Shown piece by piece: positions 33,854 through 44,095 of a stretch of DNA of 64,000 nt. The notes under the pieces are model-generated. The model worked only from the letters and a program-made list of their open reading frames with translations, was not told the origin of the DNA and ran no database searches. A program made the position numbers and the translations under genes. Numbering within the stretch: position 1 is the first letter of the stretch; every line of letters begins with the position of its first letter. Source of the DNA: Tricholoma matsutake (Eukaryota > Basidiomycota > Agaricomycetes > Agaricales > Tricholomataceae); assembly GCA_026075535.2 (NCBI GenBank), contig AP026543.1, positions 3,162,001 to 3,226,000 of the forward strand. The letters run 5' to 3'.

Positions 33854-34507
33854 TGTTAAGGGCGAAGCCTCAACCACTCAATCTAGTCAATGTCGTTCGA
33901 CGAGGTGCTTCCTCAACGAGTCGTTCGGCACTAGTCTTACTTGGAGCAGATAGGTAGTGCACTCTAGCAGGGCTTCTGCATAGAGTCATTCAGGTTCACA
34001 CACTAAGGGGCTTCCTTAGTGGTTTTGAGTAAGTTTGTGAGTTGCAAGTTAAGGCTGTTAATTGCCTAGATCTAAACTAAGGACATCCCTACTACGAGTT
34101 GCAGTACTTATACTATGAGGGAGGTCCTTATCGTCCAATTGGAAAGATAGATGCGTATCAAGTAAGAATAGAAACAATAGGCCTCATGCCTTGCATGAGG
34201 TGTCTGATGTCATGGAGTGCTGCAGCACAGCATGTCGATCATGAGAGTCTGACGTCATGGACCTCATGTCAAGAGGCTGTTGTATCACAGCATGTGTGGG
34301 AGTGGGTTCGGGTGCATGGAGTCACCATGCATCAAGGGTGCCTTCCACAGGAAGGGGATTGAATGCATGCAGTCGGCATGTGTTGTGCATGTGTCTGGTG
34401 TCAAGGGCATGCCCTAGGCATGAATCATGGAGTGCCTCCTGTCTGGAGGGGATCGTCAGGTTGGTCGGGTCAGTCAGGTTCCATGAGTTACAAGGAAAAT
34501 TGTAACA
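33854..34507. repeat. Solo LTR (654 bp) in the RecQ pseudogene
   Basis: Ends TGTTAAGGGCG and AATTGTAACA; exact 5-bp duplication AATTC (33849-33853, 34508-34512). Removing it restores the helicase frame. Its parent element is not in the window. Confidence 0.93.
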
Positions 34508-35903
34508 AATTCATTTGCAGAGTAAGCTCAAATGGTTCAATTCTGAGATGTCACTGGAATTTTGAGACAAAGAATCTGAGAGTTTTAAGGATGGTCAAAA
34601 TTGGGGGCTTTCATGTACTGAGCTATTTGGAATGGTAAGTGGTTTCACCAAAGCTGATGTACCTAATGTTAATCAACTTACAGTAGGGAATTGACTTGCC
34701 GGACATCTCCTTAGTGATCCAATGGAAAGTGTCATGTGATATGTGCACCCTGTGGCAGCGCTTTGGACATGGTGCACGTGGTCTTGGCTTGAGGTGATTG
34801 CATTGTTCTTGGTAGAGCCTATGTATTTTGATGAAACAAAAGAGCAGAAAGTGGAACAAAAAGCAAAGAAAGACGAGAAGGAGAAAAAGAGTGAAGAGTT
34901 GAGTACCAAGGGTAAACAAAAACAAGATGAACTCGATGACTCCCCTCAGGTACACAAGAAAAGAAGGATGGACCTACCGGGTCTACTCATCGCATCAAGG
35001 GAAATAGCATGCCATAACTCACCCGATCAAGCTACAGCCATGCTTGACCACCTTACACCCACCAACACTCTTGCCCATCTCTGATCAAGACTTATTACTC
35101 ACTCTTTCCCAATATCGATGCCTTCAGCAATTCCCTCAATGATTGTGACAAGTCATATTACAAGACAGTTATCCCATGATCAAGAAGTTGAGCAAAGGGA
35201 AGCGCTAGAGCTGGAGGAATTGGATTCCAAATCTGAGGTGGAGTTGGATCAGGCTGATGACGCTGCCAACTTGTATGATGAGTGGTGGGCAGAATACAAG
35301 CTAGGTCAAAACAAGTCAGAGAGGAAGGGGTGCAAGAAAAAGGATGGGAACAAGCTGGAGCCAGCCATGGATGATCTGATTAATGCTGGTTCTGGCAATG
35401 GCTGATTTAGCTGTTTTCGTGACCCACCAACATTGTATTTTGGCAATGATAAGATTTGTCAGTACTGTCCTTCCTCTATCAGTCTTCCAGAACTGCTTTT
35501 GATTGAGTTGATCACAGAATCAGACCATCCTGACTGCCAATCTGACCTTCCAGATGGATGTCCATATTGTATTGTTCGCAAACCAGCTGTCTGCTGCGAG
35601 TAGTGTTTGAAAGTCTGGTTCATCGAACTGGAAAAAAACCGAAACTGGACTGAACCGAACTGTGGTTCGGTCTTTTTCTAGTTGCAGTTGCCCTTGTTCT
35701 GTGAGTCTAGCAGTTGCAGTTGCGTTGAATCAAATATTTTTTTGAAACCCATTAAAACCGGTTCTAATCAGTTCTAACCAACCTCAGTCTACTTAGTATA
35801 CTCTATGTAAGTAGATGTAATTTAATTATAATCAAATGATATAATAACTAAAATAATATTGTAATTGGGTGGACCCAAGGGAAATAAGCATGAAAAAGCG
35901 AGG

Positions 35904-35925
35904 GCTTATATACCCTGAGGCTGGG
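35904..35925 (+). promoter_or_regulatory. TATA-like promoter of hAT-5
   Basis: GCTTATATACCCTGAGGCTG, then CACAGACCATTT about 3 nt later; nearly the same block occurs on the minus strand of hAT-1 at 17780-17745. Confidence 0.55.
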
Positions 35926-36140
35926 CACAGACCATTTAGTCATGTTTGTACACCCAAATGAAAAAGTGGTGCCACTTGGTTCACTATTCTCATGGCTTCC
36001 ACACTGCATACATCATCAACAACCACCACCACCATCCTCGACCCCCCTCCTCTGCCTTTCCACCACCACCACCAGTTGTCAACACCCACCACTACACCCA
36101 TGTCCCCCACATCGGATAGCACTGCCAAAAGCCGCCCCAG

Positions 36141-36355
36141 GTAATGTTCATTTAATGTTCTTTTTCAGTTTTCTTTTCTTTTCCAGGTTCTAATTATGTT
36201 ATAACAATGTTAACGAGACCACACCAAGACGCCATGCCCACAACACCACCAACAAAACACATCGGGCACAAACAACAACAGATGTCGTTTGTGCCCCAGG
36301 TAATGTTCATCTAATGTTCTTTTTCAATTAACTCACATTTTCTTTTCTTTTCTAG
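36141..36355 (+). other. Two tandem intron-like cassettes in hAT-5
   Basis: Introns 36141-36186 (GTAATG...TTCCAG, 46 nt) and 36300-36355 (GTAATG...TTCTAG, 56 nt) flank a 113-nt exon that begins GTTCTAATTATG; the next exon begins with the same sequence. A 10-bp perfect palindrome (GGGCACAAAC / GTTTGTGCCC, 36264-36296) ends 3 nt before the second donor (CAG then GTAATG). The first donor has no comparable strong palindrome. Confidence 0.65.
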
Positions 36356-37345
36356 GTTCTAATTATGTTATAACAATGTTAACGAGACCACACCAAGATG
36401 CCATGCCCACTGCTGTGAGCCCCTGCTTGCAGGGTGGTTAACAGGTCTTGTCAATGTGGCATCACAACCGCCTACCATGAACATTGACAACAACAACAAC
36501 AATGAATACGATGATGTGGCACTGCCACCACATCACCAACAATGACAATGATGTGGCAGTGGCTGGCATCACCAACCAACACCAGATGCCAATGCCAACA
36601 CTGGATGCTGATGTCACTGACACCTGACGATGATGCCAGCCCCTCTCGCTCCAAATGCAGGAGGTTTTTTTTTTTCTTTTGATAGCTGACTCCCCCTCCT
36701 CACATATCCTGTGAGGTGGGGGGTTTTCTTAGTTCTTTTCAATTTTATTATCTATGTGCCCACTTGCAGGCTCCTGCCTGTGAGGGGCATTATTTTACTC
36801 TAGAAGATTATTAGTATGTATATAATTGTGTAGATAACATCGGTTTAGACCAATGCGAGTCAGTTGACAACCAGTTGTGGTTGAACCGACCATAACTGGT
36901 GGTCGAGCTGGACCGAACTGCAGTGAACCAACTATATGCAGTTCAGTCCGGTTTTATTTAACTTTTGAATGTAATTGGACTGGTTGCAGTTGCGGTTCCA
37001 TCCTAAAATGGAAAAAACCGGACCGAGCCGGACCTTCAAACACTAGCTGCGAGCTATGCTCCCCAGAATTTTTCAAGAACTTTGCACACATGGATATGGA
37101 GAAGACGAAAGTGCTTGCCTCATGCTCTTGAATAAAGGACTACATTGCTGGTGCTAGCGACATGAACTTATGCCATGCACTTCACAAATTTCAAAGGGAG
37201 GTAATACAGACTAAATTTGGTCTTGCTTGTCTCAAGGATATGGGTCCTGGGATCTTCATGTCAAACAAAGTACTGCAACATGTCATAGACTGCACCCATG
37301 AGTACAAGATCAAAACCAAGGACAACCTTGCGAAGGAAACTTGAT

Positions 37346-37918
37346 GAGTTCATCATGCTGCCAATGTCATTGCCTTAATCAAGACTCACTGCACTAAACC
37401 CCTTCTGACACCTCTTCTTACATCAACGCCACTATGTCCACACCTCAGTGGCCTCAACCAGATCACCCAAGTCATGCCTCTCAGCAAGAGCACCCCAAAG
37501 TCCCATAAATGTTTGAAGTGTGGATCTCTCTCACATATTTGTGAGTAAACCTTTCAATGTCACAATTATTTCCTAACACAGCCGTTAGCATCAAATTTGC
37601 AAATGTCCCCAACACCATGCATGACAACCACCAGTGAACATGGCACCATCTTCATCAGCAAAGAAAAATATAGAACCTACGGTGACTCTGGGAATGCTGG
37701 TGGCTGTATCAGCATTTGATGTTGTTCTGCCCGCTAATTTCTATTAGGCAATTTTGTATATATCATATCTTTATAGCTAAAACTCTACTGTGAGATTCCC
37801 TTCCTCAACAGCCTAATCTATAGCTTCATCTTCAACCATCCCCAAATATGTGTCAATATTAAAAACAAGATGTTCACCATGGTCAAGCATATTGGAAATG
37901 CAGTACATAGATTTATGG
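37346..37918 (+). pseudogene. RecQ-like tail with zinc-knuckle remnant
   Basis: After the RecQ stop, readings such as STPKSHKCLKCGSLSHICE (about 37490-37547) resemble the Cys-rich tail seen in Agaricomycete RecQ-like proteins, followed by several stops. From about 37800 to 37918 a reading KNKMFTMVKHIGNAVHRFM continues across the solo LTR as ARSLGL. No family recognised for that last part. Confidence 0.4.
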
Positions 37919-39019
37919 TGATAGGTCCACCTTGTCTTTCAAGCTTGGAAAACACATCTATGATCATTGTTGAAGCTCTATGAGTTTCTACAGACCTCTA
38001 CAAAGCTCTACAAACCCATACAAACTCCTCCAAAGCTCTACGAACCTCTACAAAGTCACAAAAATGCTTCGAACATCTTTGCATGCCTTCAGCCACCGTA
38101 ATACAATTCCCCTGACCTTTGTACAGCTCAGAAGATACACTTGGAACATCGTCGATGAGTTCTGAACCAGTCTCGAGCAATATCGCACTGATTTCGGGCC
38201 ACAAACAAAGTCCGAAGAAACTTCGAAAATCTTCGAAAAACCTTGAACTTCAAAAAACATCTTTGGACACAGTATTTCCTATTTAAACGATCTTCAGACA
38301 CATGCTGGACACATGGGACACTATCTCAAGTATATTGAACACATTTCGACTGCAAGTGCATGCATACAATCCGCTCAAAGCAGTTTCCAATGTTTTATGC
38401 AATTTATAACAAGGAATTCTTTCTTATTATTTCTTCATCATGTGTTATATTCACCCTTTCTAGTCTCACTTTATTGTTCTGATATACTTCTATTGTCTTT
38501 TGCCTCAAGTTTTCCACATGTTTTCCTCATGTTCTCTAGCCTTTTTAGGTAGTTTCTTTATTTTATATAAAAAGATGGACTAGATAGAAAGAAAAACAAG
38601 AAAGTCGTTGTCTTCCTCCCAGATCACAGTGATTTGAGAGTTCAGTTTAGTCTTATTCAGTCTGAAGTTTGGTGTTTTACACTAAACGTCTTCGAAAATC
38701 TTCGAAAATCCTCACATTATGCTATTTTTGCTCTTGTTTCCCTCAATTCACATTTCCTTTGCTTCTACTACTCGTCTAGTCCCCTGATCTTGCATCCGAA
38801 CATATGGCGCACTCCAAATTCATCAATCTAGCCATGAAATCCACGAAACACATTTTTTTTAGCTTTGAATTGCTTCAACAAGCAGTCCTTTTATGACCAT
38901 TTGACGGTCGGTCTGACAGGTGACATCTAGAGGGCCTCGCATCCTTCCTCTTAACTTGTGTTATACCATCTGAAGCCATTTAGTAGGTTTTGTTTGGGTT
39001 TCCGGGTTGAGCATCATCA
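37919..39019. repeat. Solo LTR, 4-bp duplication family, copy 1 (1101 bp)
   Basis: Ends TGATAGGTCCACC and GGGTTGAGCATCATCA; 4-bp duplication ATGG (37915-37918, 39020-39023). It contains an array of CTCTACAAA-type units near 37985-38055 and a TTATATAAAAAG box near 38565. Related to the copy at 44770-45904. The stretch 39020-39250 after it holds no recognised gene. Confidence 0.85.
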
Positions 39020-39249
39020 ATGGCCCGCTCATTGGGCTTGTGTTCATCCATGTAGAGAGCCATCTTTTCAAGGGTTTTTTCCATGTTAGGTGGTGTGTGT
39101 CAATTGGTAAGAGAGGTAGGACAAAAGTTATGCTCGATGTTATCAAGGCAGCTGTGATAAATCTTGATCAAGGTAGATTCCTCAATAACATGACTCTTGG
39201 TGTAATTAGACCCACTCCCACCAAATGTATGCTATTACACCGCATCAAT

Positions 39250-41160
39250 TATGCCACAAATTGCAAGAACAAATCAAATACACCTTAGTATAAAGATTGA
39301 TCATGGACTCTTCCACCCAATCAATTCCTCGAAAGTTTCCTGGCTTCCCTGTAGGATTCACAAGCATATTGTAGCATACAGTATATCTGCGATGAAAGTT
39401 TAGAACACAAGGATAAGTAATCGATAGCAGGCAGACATACTTGAGTTGCTCAGGATAGACAAAATGGATGTCTGTTAGAAAGGTAGTCATATGCGCAGCA
39501 TACTTGTGCTTCCCTGTTGCTCAGAAAAAATTGATTTATGGAGGAAACAAAGTCTCCACTCTTCTGACATCTCCTTGGTTCATTGCATAAGTCATCTCCT
39601 CATAAAGAAGAAGATACTGGTGCAGGAGGAGCATATTCTTGTTTTGTTTATCACGCTCTGTGGTAGGCCTGCTTTGAACTGAGTACATGTCCCCATCTCC
39701 ACCAGCTACATAATTTGTGGCCATGTAATTCACCATTGCATGGATGGATTCCTCTGTTGGATTGGATGCTGCTAGGTCATCAAGGGTGTGACATTTATCA
39801 TTTTGCAACCTGGCCTCAGTCCTCCAGGCATCCAACCATAATGCAATTCCATCATGCTTTATGACTTCGTGCATGTGGCAGAATCCTGGATTTGACCCAG
39901 TCTTTTCTGTTTCCCAAGGCTGCAACAATCCAACAAATGCCATCAGGCTGGTACTGTCATCCTGAGCATGCTTGTGCTGAATAAATATTTGCCAGATAGC
40001 ATCAGCACAAGCCATCTTGAGATAAAAAAAGCCCATCATGAAAACAACAAATTGAAATTGACACCAAGGTGTTCCTTCAATTGAGCAGTGTTGAGTGCAC
40101 CTGCGACTCGCTCGAATGTTGCCAGATCACCAAAGAACAATACCACATATTTTAACACAGAAATCATTTCCCATATGCACATCTTCCTCTGTTTGGCCCT
40201 TACAGCTTCTTCACCAGGATCTCCAATGCCTCCTTGATCCAGAAGATTTGACATGGCACTAATGTTACCAGCATATGTTGACTCATTTACATTCATGGAG
40301 CATGCAGGTGCATACCACATTTTGACAATGGGTATCTGATCAACCATCTCAACTGGGGGTAATGACTTCCGGAACTGGCTAAAATAGATTGGACCATGTT
40401 GAACAAGATGTGACAGGAATTTCCAGGAGATGTAACATTCATGACAAGTCAAGCCTGCAGGATGGTCCATTTTTGGATGAAGATGGACAAGATCATGGCA
40501 AGTGTGCAGGAGCGGGGGAGATTCAAGGAGTGGATTCCATGATGATTTTTTCCACAGCTCTTCAGAGCATTTCAGATCCTCTTGAGTAACTCCATGCTCA
40601 AGCATAATGAGGGCACCAGACATAAGGTGTGTCAATGTGTCACCCACTTTCTTGATTGTGGGAGTAACAGTCTTGAAATCAATGTCAAAGTTGTCATATG
40701 CATATCCCACCAGCAGTGTTTGGCCCATTTCTCAAAGGGTCTTGTATGTCTCTATTGAAAGGGCATGGATAGCTGTTTGGATTGCAGAGGATGAGATGGA
40801 GATTCCCATATGGGCAAGTGCTTGTATGACTTTCTCATGGGTATTTGTAGATTGCAAAAATATGCCAAAGACACTCTCGAGAGCATTGTATTTATGTAGC
40901 ATTGCAGCTTTGCATCATGATACTAATCATTACAACTTTCTTCTACATGTAGGCAAACTTGTTTAAAATTCAACAAAGTAAAGTAATGTGAACTACATAC
41001 AATTGTGCAAATTGCATCTTGTTGAGCTCCTTTCTTCTTAGCATCTAGTTGAATGAAGGATCCATTCTCGTCCACTGTCTCAGACATCATTTTCATCCAA
41101 GGTTGGGACAATTTGAGGCAATCCTTCCCACATATCATTATTGGCATCCTCGCCAGCCCC
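39250..41160 (-). pseudogene. DUF6589-like fungal protein, frameshifted
   Basis: The minus strand reads, after an intron at about 40981-40924, a segment leading to MGQTLLVGYAYDNFDIDFK, VGDTLTHLMSGALIMLEHG, CHECYISWKFLSHLVQHGP and FFGDLATFERVAGALNTAQL (40728-40040). A one-base shift near 40037 is followed by MMGFFYLKMACADAIWQIF, GFCHMHEVIKHDGIALWLD and YLLLYEEMTYAMNQGDVRRVE to 39536, and then, after another break, GKPGNFRGIDWVEESMINLY near 39310. From memory these match a large Agaricomycete family of unknown function labelled DUF6589. The upstream start, perhaps near 41.7 kb, is degraded. Confidence 0.65.
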
Positions 41161-41811
41161 AGCATCATTCATAATCTGATCTCCATCCATGTCCTTCTCA
41201 TCATGGAGCCTCCCAGATGGTTTATTACCCAAAAGTAAGAGGTCTAGGATGTTCCAAAAGATCTGGTGCCAAGATCTTCATCTGGCACACCATGTCTTCA
41301 ATGTGGAAATCATCTAGATCTTCAGCAGATGCATGGCTTGCATTGAAGTGCCAATCTTTGTTGCAAGTAAGTTCCTTGATTGACTCAAGGTATTTCTTCT
41401 TCACAATGTTGTTTGCCCAAGTAAAAATTGACCCAGTAGAATCAGGATGTCAAGACAAAGCAGTAATGATATTGTTAGTATCTTTTGTGAGTGCAAGGGT
41501 ACATGAGTGAGTCTTTAAGCTATAGTCTTCCAGAAGAGTGAGAATAAACTGTGCTAGAGTCAATTCCAAAGTGTGTACATCAAAGATATTGATGATGGCT
41601 TGAAATGCAGTATTCATTTCCAAGTTGGGACTGACTACTTAATCACTGGCATAAGTACCATCCAAATGTGGAAGTATGTCTCCAGGTGGCTGAGTTGTTT
41701 ATAGTTGTAAAATGCCAGCCACTGTGAAGGGGTTGGAGAAATTAAGAGTTAGGGTCTGTTCAGCAACCAAACTTGGGTTGAGGTTTGGGTTGAAGTTATG
41801 ATTTATAAGCA

Positions 41812-43400
41812 TTATGTAATAGTATTATTCTCAGAGAAACACATCAACAACGCATCACCACACTGCATAAGGATGCCTCGGAACACTGATTTGGACAGTT
41901 TGCATCCTTTTATCTGCTCATGGCTGAATGCCACAAATGGAAATGCAATATCATGCTGGAATCGCTTGTCATAGTACATAAGCAAAAATTGCTTATGAGC
42001 TTTCTCAGACAAAGTGCTGCTGCCAATACCACCTGAGCCATAAGGGAACAGCCAAGGAAAAATCTGGGGATAGAGATTTGAATTGTTGAATATAGATTGG
42101 GGTTCTGAGACATAGACAGGGCTGCACCCTTGTTGTTCTAATGCTTCATTGCAATACCTTTCAATGCAGCTACAGTCTTGGTTCCTAGTTGCCCTCCTGT
42201 AACTCCATGGACTACAAAAGGGCACAAGCCATCATCTACCCCATCAGCTGTTGTTGAATCAAAAAGGCTTGTTCCCTCCTCAATTTTGTTGGTGAGAGAA
42301 AATTGGTATTCTACACAAACAGGGGGGGTGTCCTCTGCATACTTTTCTAAACTCATCATATCATATGATGAGATTCATATGCAATATTCAAGTCTGAATA
42401 ATCTTGGTGGTTGACTTTTAGCCATTCAAGTGCATGGGAAACTGCTTTCCTGTGCACCAGCAAGGGAGTGTGCTTGTATTCGCTGCTAGTAGGTTTGCAT
42501 GGGCCTGTAAATAAAACTGCAAGGACTTCATCCAAGTCCTCAATTGGGGGTGGCAGGGAGTGGTATACTTTTGCAACAGGGGAGTCAAAAGCAATTGCAT
42601 GAGCCACCATCTTTCTCATGCCTGATGAGGCCACATGAACAAAACAGCCATTCATGTGGACATGTTGGACAAGTAATTTTTCAATATACCAGAGACTTGA
42701 TAACTCCTCAGGAACATCTCCCACCCACAGGCCCTTGGCAAGGGCATTCCATGGCACATTCCCTATCCATAAGTGCTTGCAGCAGGTGTCACAAACATGG
42801 TCACAGTTAGATGCAAGCACAGGGCCTTTTATACTCTGAATTGCCTCTTTATTGCTTCTCCGTTCTGTTCTGGTTACTCCTTCTGCTTCAAGGACATGTA
42901 ATTGATTCTTTATTGCTTTTAGACTAGATAGCTTTCCACCTGGCATTAGACGGCCACAAACTGAACAGCCTGCTTCTTGTAAAATGGCTGGTGACACTTC
43001 AGCACAAAAGCCACTCACTACTGTATGGCTTAATTTGTCAGTCAATGGGGGAGGAAAGCTGTAAGCATCTTCACAGTCAGTACTGTTGTCTGACAGCCCA
43101 CCTGTCAGAATATCAAGTTGGACATGCTGTGCAGCAGCTCACTTAATCTGGCAATGTTGTTGGTCTTTGGCCTTAGAGGTGCAAACACAGAAGTGAATAA
43201 GTTACAAGACACGCAGTCATGGGATTCAAAGTGGGCTGCTTGTTGTGCTTTATTTGCATGTGACCCCAGCCTGATTTTATGGGTCTTTGCAATTTGGCGA
43301 GTCTTTGTTGCTGTCAAATTGGGCACAAGCTCTATTAGGGGCATTTTCACATGGACAAAACCTTTGTGTACAGGATATAAGCATAAGCCTGTACTATCTA
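41812..43400 (-). pseudogene. Helitron-type N-terminal region with DUF6570, broken
   Basis: From the N-terminus: MPLIELVPNLTATKTRQIAK ... FESHDCVSCNLFTSVFAP (43330-43170); CSVCGRLMPGG ... CDTCCKHLWIGNVPWNALAK, GLWVGDVPEELSSLWYIEKL and VLAVLFTGPCKPTSSEYKHT (43045-42356; DUF6570 as I recall it); then FNNSNLYPQIFPWLFPYGSG and LLMYYDKRFQHDIAFPFVAF (42080-41900), the start of the Helitron-like N-terminal domain. The Rep (HUH) and Pif1 helicase parts are absent. A Copia LTR interrupts the N-terminal end at 43410. Frames change at least twice. Confidence 0.75.
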
Positions 43401-43409
43401 CATGGTCAA

Positions 43410-43683
43410 TGTTGAAATTAATCCCAGTGATGCATGCTGTATACATGAGGCAATACATGCAGCATACGCATGTTACTGCGCTTACTGCGCATACATGCGG
43501 TAAACACATTCCTGAGTCATGTGACATCCTTATTATTATGTATATAAGGAGAACCTGTACCGTAGTAGGAATACAGTGTTCTTACCTCTGCTAACCCTAG
43601 CTGTAAGTCTAAGTAAACCCCAGGTAGGTTGTAAGGAACGTGTTGTCTCTTCCACTGTGCAGCATATATAGTCTGCTCCAACA
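43410..43683 (+). repeat. Copia 5' LTR (274 bp)
   Basis: Ends TGTTGAAATTAATCCC and CTGCTCCAACA; a TATATAAGG box lies near 43541. Confidence 0.85.
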
Positions 43684-43697
43684 GGTTATGGGCCCTG
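43684..43697 (+). promoter_or_regulatory. Copia primer-binding site, initiator-tRNA anticodon-loop type
   Basis: GGTTATGGGCCC directly follows the LTR. It is complementary to a GGGCCCATAACC-type sequence, the anticodon stem-loop (CAU) of initiator Met tRNA. This is the half-tRNA primer arrangement known for Drosophila copia. Confidence 0.65.
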
Positions 43698-44095
43698 CTG
43701 GGCACGTCGTGAATGCGCCTTAATTGGCTGCGAACGACGTTGACTTCATCGTCTCCAAATTATAACCTTGCGCTCTTTGTGAGCTGCATTGCGCTCCCTG
43801 CGAGCTGCACATAAAACCTAGGTTGACTAGGGTTAACCACTCTGAAGGAGTGTTTTCTCCTGAGAATGTTAAACGTGTTTTATTGAGTAAAAAAGACTGA
43901 TTGAGTGCTTTTAACAGCTGCCACCACAAAATCATGTCTTCAACTCTTGAGAAACTCGTTCAAACTTTCGACGGATCAAATTACATTCAATGGGCCGACT
44001 CAATGAAGGCGTGGCTCAGGTCTCAGGGCCTCTGGCAAATAACTAGCGGGGCAGAGCAAAAACCGCCCCCGGTGCCTCCCTTGACGTCCCAACCC

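Larger units (their letters stand above)
35601..37045. mobile_element. hAT-5, 1.4-kb non-autonomous element with intron-like cassettes
   Basis: Ends TAGTGTTTGAAAGTCTGG and CCGGACCTTCAAACACTA; exact duplication GCTGCGAG (35593-35600, 37046-37053). It shares with hAT-1 a TATA region and tandem cassettes opening with GTTCTAAT, but in the opposite orientation relative to this window. No transposase. Confidence 0.95.
32970..37345 (+). pseudogene. RecQ-like DNA helicase pseudogene, split by a solo LTR and hAT-5
   Basis: Motif 0 to I: SLFSQHSCLWQI, TGA (CGA lost), VVQAILKNGKDVVSVSATG, then GSGKT. Motif II reads WDEAQCVSKWGDFHPGYK (33481). An intron 33307-33358 (GTCAGT...GCAG) splices in frame. A solo LTR (33854-34507) splits LPI from HLQSKLKWFNSEMS. 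A 52-nt intron ends at 34686, giving FGM joined to GIDLPDISLVIQWKV and motif VI QRFGHGARG, where the usual Arg finger (QRFGRAARG) is His. A basic linker (RMDLP), LEPAMDDLINAG and CFRDPPTLYFGNDK follow; hAT-5 splits CCE from LCSPEFFKNFAHMD. The tail ends GPGIFMSNKVLQHVIDC to about 37345. Such genes are amplified and transposon-associated in this fungal class. Confidence 0.82.
30190..44095. other. Composite 13.9-kb segment inside Gypsy-P gag
   Basis: Between the gag start and the resumption of gag at about 44096 lie an F-box-like fragment (minus), a hypothetical gene (plus), a RecQ-like pseudogene (plus), a DUF6589-like pseudogene (minus), a Helitron-type DUF6570 pseudogene (minus) and a Copia LTR with gag start (plus). 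The exact ends and a duplication were not identified. It may be one Helitron that captured gene fragments, or several successive insertions followed by a deletion. The stretch 30434-30737 holds nothing recognised. Confidence 0.55.
43410..44095 (+). mobile_element. Copia fragment: 5' LTR, primer site and gag start
   Basis: LTR 43410-43683, primer site, then the start of a Copia gag (LEKLVQTFDGSNYIQWADSM, KAWLRSQGLWQITSG; 43935-44060). The element is cut where Gypsy-P gag resumes (about 44096). pol and the 3' LTR are missing, so the right junction is a deletion or recombination, not a normal insertion end. Confidence 0.82.

Noticed and set aside
30190..44095. A single complete Helitron spanning the composite block
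   Set aside because: No 5' TC, 3' CTRR end with hairpin, or A|T target could be placed, and the Rep and Pif1 helicase domains are absent; kept only as a hypothesis.
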